NCBI RefSeq assembly: GCF_019175285.1 | Contig: NC_056524.1 | Coordinates: 148,143,565 to 148,207,564 of the forward strand | From: Sceloporus undulatus | Lineage: Eukaryota; Chordata; Lepidosauria; Squamata; Phrynosomatidae | DNA length: 64,000 bases | Direction: 5' to 3' | Part shown: one piece after another, positions 57,205 to 64,000 of the stretch | Layout: the number at the start of each line of letters is the position of its first letter | Position numbering within the stretch: position 1 is the first letter of the stretch | Translations under genes and position numbers: made by a program | Notes under the pieces: model-generated | The model's database searches: none | What the model was told of the DNA's origin: nothing | What the model saw: the letters and a program-made list of their open reading frames with translations, nothing else

Positions 57205-57970
57205 CACTCACCCCTCCACATTTGTGGCTTTGACTGTTGCAGCTTTGGACCTTATCACACTAGCAAAGTCCTGCTGAGAAACGGGATTTAAACTAGATTT
57301 AAATTTTAAAACCCCTCACAAATGCAGGATGTTTTTCTTTGATTATTTTCACGTTTGATTAATATGCTCTCTCTAGGAAGCTTATCATACTGAGTGTAAT
57401 TTCGACATTAAAGAGAGATTAAAACACATTTAAAGCACCTGCAAATAAAGCAAAAATGATTATCACACACAATTGGGCAAAGCAAGTGATATCGAAAATG
57501 CATTGTTGCTGAAATCCCGAAAGCAAAAAGATGTGCATGAATGCTTCTTTGTGACCACTTTAATGGCGATGCCGTGTGCGATGTTGTGTGCGGTGGCATT
57601 TTGTGTGATGTGTGAAATCGTTTTGCGTAATTATGCTATTTTTCCACGATATTCACAAGACAAACTCCCAATCTCCTTTGTGTGATAAACTCCCTCTTCT
57701 GGGTCCTTCAGAGAAATTCTGCTGGAAGTTGACCATAGAATTACACCGGAGGACCTAAGGATTCCTAGAGAAAACACTTCTCTGGGCATTTGTAGGTCCT
57801 GCAACATGATTCCATGGTCAAATTCTGGCAGCTGTCAACCACACAGTTACGCTGGAGGACCTAGAAATTCCTAGAGAGGTGTTCTCTCAGGTTAAAAAAG
57901 TACTGTTTATTTATTTGCGGGGGTTTCCCACCCCCTTTTATGGGGTCCTGTGCAAATGTGGAGGAAGGAG
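57205..57970. mobile_element. Tigger-type element (family of 51457) split by nested MITE sequence
   Basis: ACCCCTCCACATTTGTGGCT at 57213, ATATGCTCTCTCTAGGAAG at 57361, GAGGACCTAGAAATTCCTAG near 57861, and CAAATGTGGAGGAAGGAG at the right match the 51457 element in order. The segments at about 57250-57317 and 57382-57690 are insertions. Confidence 0.75.
57382..57690. mobile_element. TTATCACA-end MITE, inserted in the Tigger-type element
   Basis: CTTATCATACTGAGTGTAAT ... TTTGTGTGATAAACTCC. Inner block CATTAAAGAGAGATTAAAAC and TTCTTTGTGACCACTTTAAT are shared with 62168-62425. The separate piece at about 57250 (CTTATCACACTAGCAAAGTC) may be another copy's end. Confidence 0.7.
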
Positions 57971-58385
57971 TGTCAAGATAATCCAGGCCCAGGCTGGGAA
58001 GAGCACTCCCTCCCCTCCAATTCTCTGGCTATTTAGAGAGAAGGGGTTGGGCTGGGGCTCTCCTGCCAGGAACTGGGATTAGGCAGCCAGATCCCATTAA
58101 TCCCATTAGCGGAGGTGTCTCTTCCTTCAAGGCCCAGAGGGATCAGGGCCCTGTTTTCCTCCTCCAGGAAGGGGCCTCCTCAGACCTCCAGGCTTCTCAT
58201 TTACAGTGTGGGTCTTTTTGAGCAAGTGGGGGAGACAGGTGGACCAAGGGAGACAGCTGAAGAGCTGAAGTGGGCACCACTAGGGGAGGAAATGGGCGAG
58301 GCACCCTCCATTCCAGCTTTTCCCTCCAGGAGGGATTCCCAAGGATCCTCCATGTTGAGCATTTTTGGCTAAGAGTACATTGGAA
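57971..58385. other. Unassigned GC-moderate sequence
   Basis: An 85-codon open frame (58115-58372) has no domain. Nothing recognised. Confidence 0.3.
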
Positions 58386-59164
58386 GAATTCAAAGCTATA
58401 GCCGTGTTAGTCTGTAGAATAGGTACGTAGAGAGATCTTGCAGCACCTTTGAGATTCACTGAAAGAAAGAACTTGGCAGCAGGAGCTTTCCTAGACTTCA
58501 GTCTACCTCCTCATATGCAGTTGTAGATGATGATGATGATGATGATGATGACATAGCCTCTTTGAGATTCATAGAAAGAACAAAGTTGGTAGAAGGAGCT
58601 TTCCTAGGCTTCAGTCTACTTCCTCAGATGCAGTTGGTGGAGTGGAAGCACAAAGACCAGTTGCTTATGCCTTTGTGCACAAATGACTATCGGTTAAAAC
58701 TGGACCTGCAGCTTCATTTCCCTACACAAAGGACTTGTAATCTGAACTGGGATCCTCCCACACCAATGGCATATATAGGGCTGTCACTGGCTTCCACTCC
58801 ACCGAATGCATCTGAAGAAGTAGACTCAAGTTAAGCAAAGCTCCTGCTGCCGTCTTTCTTTCAGTGAGTCTCAAAGGTGCCACAAGATCTCTCTCTCTCT
58901 CTACATTGTTTTTATTACTATTATCATTATTATGATATCCAACTGCATCTGAGGAAGCAGACATTAGGAAAGTTCCTGCTGCCAATTTCTTCCTTTCAGT
59001 GAGCCTCAAAGGTGCTACAAGATCTCTCTCTACATTATTATCATCACCATCATCATCATCATTATGATATCCAACTGCATTTGAGGAAGCAGACTTTAGG
59101 AAAGCTCCTGCCGCCAAGTTTTTTCTTTCAGTCAATCTCAACAGGGCTCCAAGAGCTCTCTCTA

Positions 59165-59209
<45 letters not shown>

Positions 59210-59300
59210 TATATCCAATTGCATCTGAGGAAGTGGGTTGAAGTCTAGGAAAGCTCCTGCTGCCAACTCCTTTCTTTCAGTGAGTCTCAAAGGGGCCACA
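58386..59300. mobile_element. Array of Penelope-like tails, family B, left cluster
   Basis: Two reverse units (about 58420-58640) are followed by a junction in GTGGAGTGGAAGC and then four forward units (about 58790-59300). Units carry GCATCTGAGGAAGCAGAC, (GAAGTCTA)GGAAAGCTCCTGCTGCC, CTTTCAGTGAGTCTCAAAGG and GATCTCTCTCTACA, and are separated by (ATC)n microsatellites (58529-58552, 59041-59064, 59165-59208). The outer left end AGCTATAGCCGTGTTAGTCT is the complement of the Penelope-type end found in turtles and other reptiles as I recall it. Confidence 0.72.
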
Positions 59301-59559
59301 ACAAGAGCTCTCTTGGGACATCTGAGTGTTGTTAGCTCTTCTTCTTTTCTTTCTTTCCCTTTGTGGTTTGGTCCTCCCTTTTCAGGGTGGGCGTCCTCCA
59401 CTTCCCTCCCCTCCTGTGAGGAGGACACACCTGGCCAGGTCCCCCTGCTAGCTTGTTTGTTTGCCATTCCCAGGGCAGAGAGAGGAGAGGAGAGGAGAGG
59501 GAGGGCTCCCATTGAGCACCTTTGCTCAGGTGGGCAGGTACCCAGGCTTTCCCTCCCTC
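59301..59559. other. GC-rich core, unassigned part
   Basis: Contains GAGAGGAGAGG repeats near 59478. Nothing recognised. Confidence 0.3.
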
Positions 59560-59960
59560 TTGAAAGGAGGGGAGCCAGGGGGATGCTACCTGCCCAAGCA
59601 CCCGAGGCTGGAATGGGGGGGGGCTCTGGGGGCGGGGCTGGAGCCGAGGAGGAGCCCTCTGATTGGCTGTCTGTGGGGAGGGGGGTGTCTGCTGCAATCT
59701 GTGTCTACCTGCTGGAGCAGCAGCTGCGGCAGTAGGGCGCTTGGGACCTGGAAGGAGGGAGGGAGCTAGGCAGGGGGTCCGGGCCCTTGGCCAGGGCTGC
59801 AGGAAGAGGAGCAGGAGGAAGAGGAGGAAGAGGAAGAGGAGGAAGGAGCCCTGCTGCAGCTGCAGTGGCTGGAGGTGAGAAAAAAGGAGGAGGAGGAGGA
59901 GGTGAAGAGAAGGACAAAGGCAGGTCCCTGAGGAGGGGGTCTGCCTGTCTTGCCTGCCTG
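59560..59960 (+). promoter_or_regulatory. GC-rich candidate promoter with possible first exon
   Basis: It contains a GC box (GGGGGCGGGGC, about 59628), a reverse CCAAT box (CTGATTGGCTG, about 59658), then a (GGAAGA)n purine tract and a donor-like GCTGGAG|GTGAGAAA at about 59873. CpG density is lower than at 38466-38835. No known protein N-terminus is visible. It could equally be GC-rich repeat filler within the Penelope-like cluster. Confidence 0.3.
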
Positions 59961-60119
59961 CCTGCCTTCCTTCCTTCCTGGGCCAGGCATTGTCTTGCTT
60001 AATAAAGCATGCACGCCTCTCTATAGAATAGCAAGGGAAAGAAGGAGGAGGAGGAGAGAGGGAAGGAAGGAAGGAAGGAAGGAAGGAAAGAAGGGAGGTC
60101 AAGGAGGCACAAGGGAGGG

Positions 60120-60310
60120 GAGGGGGTCCCTGTGAGTTTCCTTGGGGGCACACACCTTGGAGGCTGAGGGGCTTGGTTTGATATTATGTTTGAATTCTTA
60201 GCTAATTTGTCTATAGGGGCAGAGGGAAGGAGGAAGGGGGGGGGCCCCTGTGTTTTTCCTAAGGGGGGGGCACACCTTGGAGGCTGAGGGGCTTGGTTTG
60301 ATATTTATAT
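60120..60310. repeat. Two direct repeats with a 120-bp period
   Basis: The block GCACACACCTTGGAGGCTGA followed by GGGGCTTGGTTTGATATT occurs at about 60148 and, as GCACACCTTGGAGGCTGA, at about 60270. Confidence 0.85.
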
Positions 60311-60485
60311 TTTAATTTTTGTGTGATTTTTTTCCCATAGAGAGACATTTTAATGCTTTGAATTTCATAATAATAATAATTTTTAATAATAATAATAATA
60401 ATAATAATAATTTTAAAGGCTTTATCTTGTGAGCCGCCTTTGGGGGGGGGAGAAAGGCGGCATACAAATGAAATGAATGAATGGG
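60311..60485 (+). mobile_element. L2-like LINE 3' tail
   Basis: TTGTGAGCCGCCTTTGGGG, GAGAAAGGCGGCATACAAAT and the GAAT-type tail, with (AAT)n before it. Confidence 0.65.
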
Positions 60486-60954
60486 GGGGAGGGTCAGGGG
60501 GAGGAGGAGGAGGAAGATGGCCAGAGCCCCCCACCCACCTCCCTTTGTGCCTGAAAGGAGGAAGAGCCCTTGGAGGCTCAGAGCCTGGCTCTTCTCTGTG
60601 TAAGGAAGGAGGCAGGTGGGGGTCTCCTTTGGAGGCTGGGAGGAATGTTGCCTCTGTCTGGAGGGAGGACAAGGTGGCTCCAGGTGGGCTGGAAGGAAAG
60701 AGGTGGGGAGGTTGCCAAAGACGTCCTGTCTCTCTGTATTCAGAGCTGAGTCTGGACTGGAGCAGCCTCTGGAGACCCACCCTTTAAGGAGCCCAGGAAG
60801 AGGCCTCCCATGGGGGGCCTCCAGGGCGAGGCTGTCGGGGAAAAGAGGCGCCCCCCAGTGGCTGTGGTTGGAGGAGGAGGGAGGGAGGGTGCCCAAGAGG
60901 GACCAGGCCTGGTGGTTTCTCCTCTGAGGGGGAGGCCATCTTGAACTGGCTCAG
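60486..60954. other. GC-rich purine-rich sequence
   Basis: Long frames on both strands (up to 194 codons) are low-complexity. Nothing recognised. Confidence 0.3.
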
Positions 60955-61430
60955 TCTGTAGCACCTTTGAGACCCACTGAAAGAAAGAAGTTGGCAGCAG
61001 GAGCTTTCCTAGACTTCAGTCTGCGTCCTCAGATGCAATTGATATAGAAAGAGCTCTCTTAGCACCTTTGAGACACTGAAAGAACTTGGCAGCTTGAGCT
61101 TTCCTAGACTTCAGTCTGCTTCCTCAGATGCAGCTGGAGATGATGATGATGATGATGTAGTAGAGAGAGATCTTGTAGCACCTTTGAGACCTACTGAAAA
61201 AAAAAGAAGTTGACAGCAGGAGCTTTCCTAGACTTCATTCCGCTTTCTCAGATGCAGTTGGATATAATGATGACAATGTAGAGAGAGATCTTGTAGCACC
61301 TTTGAGACCCACTGAAAGAAACAAGTTGGCAACAGGCACTTTCCCGGACTCACGTCTACTTCCTCCACCAAATACATACAGTGGAGTGGAAACCAGGGAC
61401 CCAGTTCCTCATGTCTTTGTTCACTATAAT
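60955..61430 (-). mobile_element. Array of Penelope-like tails, family B, right cluster
   Basis: Four reverse units with AGCAGGAGCTTTCCTAGACT and CAGTCTGC(G)TCCTCAGATGC. Starts are at about 60955, 61055, 61160 and 61290, separated by (ATG)n or TATAATGATGACA. It mirrors the forward units of the left cluster. The units at 61005-61032 and 61100-61127 keep CTGAGGA and GAAA. Confidence 0.72.
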
Positions 61431-61850
61431 CAAAGAATCATAGAGTTGGAAGAGACCCCAAGGGCCATCCAGTCCAAACCCCTGCCATGCAGGAACTCTC
61501 AATCAAAGCACCCCCTTTGACAGATGGCCATCCAGCCTCTGTTTAAAGACCTCTAAAGAAGGAGACTCCACTACACTCTGAGGGAGTTTGTTCCACTGTC
61601 GAACAGCCCTTACTGTCAAGAAGTTCCTCCTAATGTTGAGGTGGAATCTCTTTTCCTGGAGCTTGCATCCCTTGTTCCATGTTCTAGTCTCTGGAGCAGC
61701 AGAAAACAAGCTTGCTCCCTCCTCAATATGACATCCCTTCAAATCTTTAAACAAGGCTATCATATCACCTCTTCTCCAGGCTAAACATCCCGAGCTCCTT
61801 AAGTCGTTCCTTACAGGGCATGGTTTCTAGACCCTTCGTCATTTTAGTCG
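61431..61850 (-). mobile_element. CR1 LINE 3' portion inserted in the Penelope-like cluster
   Basis: It starts CAAAGAATCATAGAGTTGG, continues CAATCAAAGCACCCCCTTTG, reads backward LNIRRNFLTVRAVRQWN, and ends CATTTTAGTCGCCCTCC. Confidence 0.94.
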
Positions 61851-62110
61851 CCCTCCTATCATTAAAACTGGACCTGCAACTTCAATTCCATACACAAAGG
61901 ATTCTGAATTTGAATTGACATCCTCACATACCAATGGAATACATAGATCTGTGCCTGGTTTCCACTCCACCAAGAGCACCCAAGGAAGTAGACTGAAGTC
62001 TAGGAAAGCTCCTGCTGCCAACTTCTTTCTTTCAGTGAACCTCAAAGGTTCCTACAAGATCTCTCTACAGACTGGTTCTACAGACGAACACGGCTATATC
62101 TTTGCATTCT
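61851..62110 (+). mobile_element. Penelope-like tail, family B, forward unit
   Basis: AAAACTGGACCTGCAACTTC, TTCCACTCCACCAAGAGCAC, TAGACTGAAGTCTAGGAAAG, then GACGAACACGGCTATATCTT at the outer end. It is the counterpart of 58690-58880. Confidence 0.75.
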
Positions 62111-62167
62111 TGAACTGGCTCAGTTACTGAACCACCAGTTGTCTTCATTTTCTGACCATTTCCGTCA

Positions 62168-62425
62168 CTTGGGAGTTTATCACACTCGGGCTAATTTCAG
62201 CATTAAAGAGAGATTAAAGTGCATTTTAAGGATCCCCAAAATAAAGCAAAAATGGCAAGTAATTTCACGAATGGCTATCACACGCAGTTGCGCAAATAAA
62301 GTGATATCGGAACTGCATTGTCACTGAAATCCCAAAAGTAAAAAGATACATGTTATTGCTTCTTTGTGACCACTTTAATGGCAGGTTTTGTGCGACGTCA
62401 TGTGATATTTTTCCCCATAAACTCC
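62168..62425. mobile_element. TTATCACA-end MITE
   Basis: GAGTTTATCACACTCGGG, CATTAAAGAGAGATTAAAGT, TTCTTTGTGACCACTTTAAT, then CCATAAACTCC. It is the closest relative of 57382-57690. Confidence 0.75.
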
Positions 62426-62864
62426 TTGGAAACATTGCTTGCCTTTTTCGCTTCTGTGGAAGTGGACTGGAGGCCATAGAAACTTATGCTGGAATAAACC
62501 AGCTATTCTTGAAAGTGCTACTGGATTACTTTATACCACATAATACTAAAACAGACTAACACAGCTATTTATTTTTTTAACATGACCCCCCCCCCCCCCC
62601 TTAGGCGTTTGATGAAGTGGGTTTAATGACTCTTCTCACAATCAGTAAGTTAGTGTTTAAGGTGCCATGAGGTTTCTATAGGTTGCTCATATGAGTGGGC
62701 TGGTAGTGCAAAATCTTGTTCCTTCTTACCTAATGTATGCACTCAACATGTGTTGATGGTGTCTTTAATGGGAGCATTCATCAGTTTATCTCATGCAGCC
62801 TTTTTTAAAAATGTAAAATTTTCATCAGTGGAAAACAGGACTCTAAACAAATATTTAAGAATAA
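62426..62864. other. Unassigned sequence
   Basis: ACAGACTAACACAGCTATTT at about 62552 resembles another Penelope-type outer end. A poly-C run lies at 62587-62600. Confidence 0.4.
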
Positions 62865-62940
62865 TAATAATTTGTTTTATTTATATACCGCTATTCCAAA
62901 GATCATAGCGGTGAACAGCAAGTAAGCTCTCAGTCTGGAG
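62865..62940 (-). mobile_element. LINE 3' tail (L2-like)
   Basis: (AAT)n then TTTATTTATATACCGCTATT and CATAGCGGTGAACAGCAAGT in reverse. Confidence 0.5.
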
Positions 62941-62984
62941 TACAAAATGAAATTGCCATAGCATTTAACAGCAAAGGGGGGGGG

Positions 62985-63195
62985 GACTCCACTAGGAGGA
63001 AAGACTGCAAGGTTTGGACTGGAGCTCTTCAGCTAAGATAAAAAGGCAAGTAAGGGGAGGCATGATAGATTAATACATTTCTGTACAATGGAGAGAAAGG
63101 ACAGGGAGACATTTTCCTTATCAGGAGGAAATGATCAAAGATCAGACAGAGACCATTTTAGGACTTAATCTGTGGAGGTGAGAGTGACAAAGAAG
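62985..63195 (+). mobile_element. CR1/L3-type LINE fragment
   Basis: GGCAAGTAAGGGGAGGCATG ATAGATTAATAC and ATGGAGAGAAAGGACAGGGA resemble the ORF2 C-terminal block GDMIE of CR1/L3 relatives. Diverged. Confidence 0.45.
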
Positions 63196-63369
63196 CTGTT
63201 TGTTGCCATTGCTTCAGTATGGAGTTGTACAGTCACATTAATTCTTCAGAGTGTTTTAAAGAGTGATTACATTCTAGACTCAAGGTAGTTTGGGCTCAGA
63301 AACACGTTTTGTAGATGAAACAAACTGAACAGGTTGACTCTGTCCTTCCTGGTTGTGATCATGGCCTTA

Positions 63370-64000
63370 TTCTGGACTGTTTGGCTGATAAGTGACCTGT
63401 AGCTGCCAGATCAAATAGTGTGGTTCTGCCCTGTTTGACAGTAGGCAGTGCTGGGGACCTGTTGCTTGGATCCATGGCTGTTTGTATATGGGGCTCCTTA
63501 GTGTTCATTCTGTGTTTTTTAACACTACATGAAGCGTTGAGGAAGCTCATCTGGAGTACTGTGACTGAGCGATATTGTTATCCAAAGGAGATACCCAGCT
63601 CCATCTCTCTTTTTTTCACTTATGGAAGGAGGTTGGAGACATTCTCCTGTCTGGAAGCTATGAGGCACTGAATGTGTATGAACAAACTAAGTTTCAGACA
63701 AGACAAAGTCTCCGGTCATCGGTAGGCAACCTATTAGCCAGGCCAGCAGCACAACTCTTGGCTTTCCTGGAAGAAGCTGGTTAATTGAGATTGTGCTGGT
63801 TATGATTGTATTTCCTCTGAAGGACCAGATTTAAAGCTTGGATCCAGTATTGTCCCAATGCAACTCTTGGGTCCAGTATTGCCCTGAGAGGCCTGGATGG
63901 CTGCTGCAGCTATGGCAGCCTTCACTGAGCATTGGCTAGTATTTCAGGTACACCCTTCTACAGAAGATGAATCTTCTGGCCCTGTGATCTATGTATGCTA
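63370..64000 (+). mobile_element. L2 LINE reverse-transcriptase region, runs off the window
   Basis: GGGGCTCCTTAGTGTTCATT ... AACACTACATGAAGCG matches L2 coding for GSVLSPMLFNIYMKPL, but the bases for the YADD box have dropped out and it resumes in ATACCCAGCTCCATCTCTC (TQLYLS). It continues with AATTGAGATTGTGCTGG and GACCAGATTTAAAGCTTGG. It is dead and diverged. Confidence 0.75.

Noticed and set aside
58529-59208. Regular ATC/GAT repeats considered as a CRISPR-like array
   Set aside because: They are microsatellites between Penelope-like tails, in a vertebrate sequence; no fixed repeat-spacer pattern.
59332-60153. 273-codon reverse open frame
   Set aside because: It is proline/leucine/serine-rich low-complexity read through purine-rich GC sequence, with no domain.

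Overview
The window looks like nuclear DNA of a squamate reptile, probably an iguanian lizard. The call rests on its repeats: many CR1 3' tails, BovB (RTE) LINEs together with Sauria-type tRNA SINEs, L2 and L1 LINE pieces, a SPIN hAT copy, Tigger-type MITEs, Penelope-like tails, and abundant ATT and CA microsatellites. No bacterial, plasmid or intact viral gene is visible, and no CRISPR array or rRNA gene was seen. About half of the sequence is recognisable repeat.

Host coding sequence is sparse and comes as isolated exons. On the + strand there is one TM9SF3 exon (5041-5135) and two consecutive PSD/EFA6A exons (18625-18796 and 23141-23211). On the - strand there are two consecutive ANXA7 exons (9080-9250, then 8860-8935). 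The exon pairs match in phase across their introns. The three genes are not close neighbours in other vertebrates that I know of, although all lie on human 10q. Each sits on a different side of a 100-N gap, so local order may be a scaffolding product. Two GC-rich stretches (38466-38835 and 59560-59960) look like promoters of unidentified genes.

Layout: 0-8 kb holds two BovB copies, a Tigger MITE, a GC-rich chain of hairpins and the TM9SF3 exon. 8.4-10.5 kb is a small contig with ANXA7 and a 97-nt-arm inverted repeat. 10.6-23.7 kb holds the PSD exons among SINEs, SPIN and hAT MITEs. 23.8-47 kb is a repeat-dense region with CR1, L2, L1, several palindromic MITEs, a cluster of short palindromes next to a long TG/TA tract, and an ~85-bp VNTR. 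47.8-56.9 kb is a 4.4-kb segment present twice in tandem; the second copy is full of one-base indels, carries an extra L2 insertion and ends at a 25-N gap. 57-64 kb holds nested MITEs, an array of Penelope-like tails with hammerhead-like motifs arranged in inverted clusters around a GC-rich core, and an L2 reverse-transcriptase piece running off the window.

The most interesting signals are the hammerhead-like cores in two unrelated Penelope-like tail families, the fold-back inverted repeats, and the assembly anatomy of the 4.4-kb duplication. All family names are from memory of the sequences, not from a database search.
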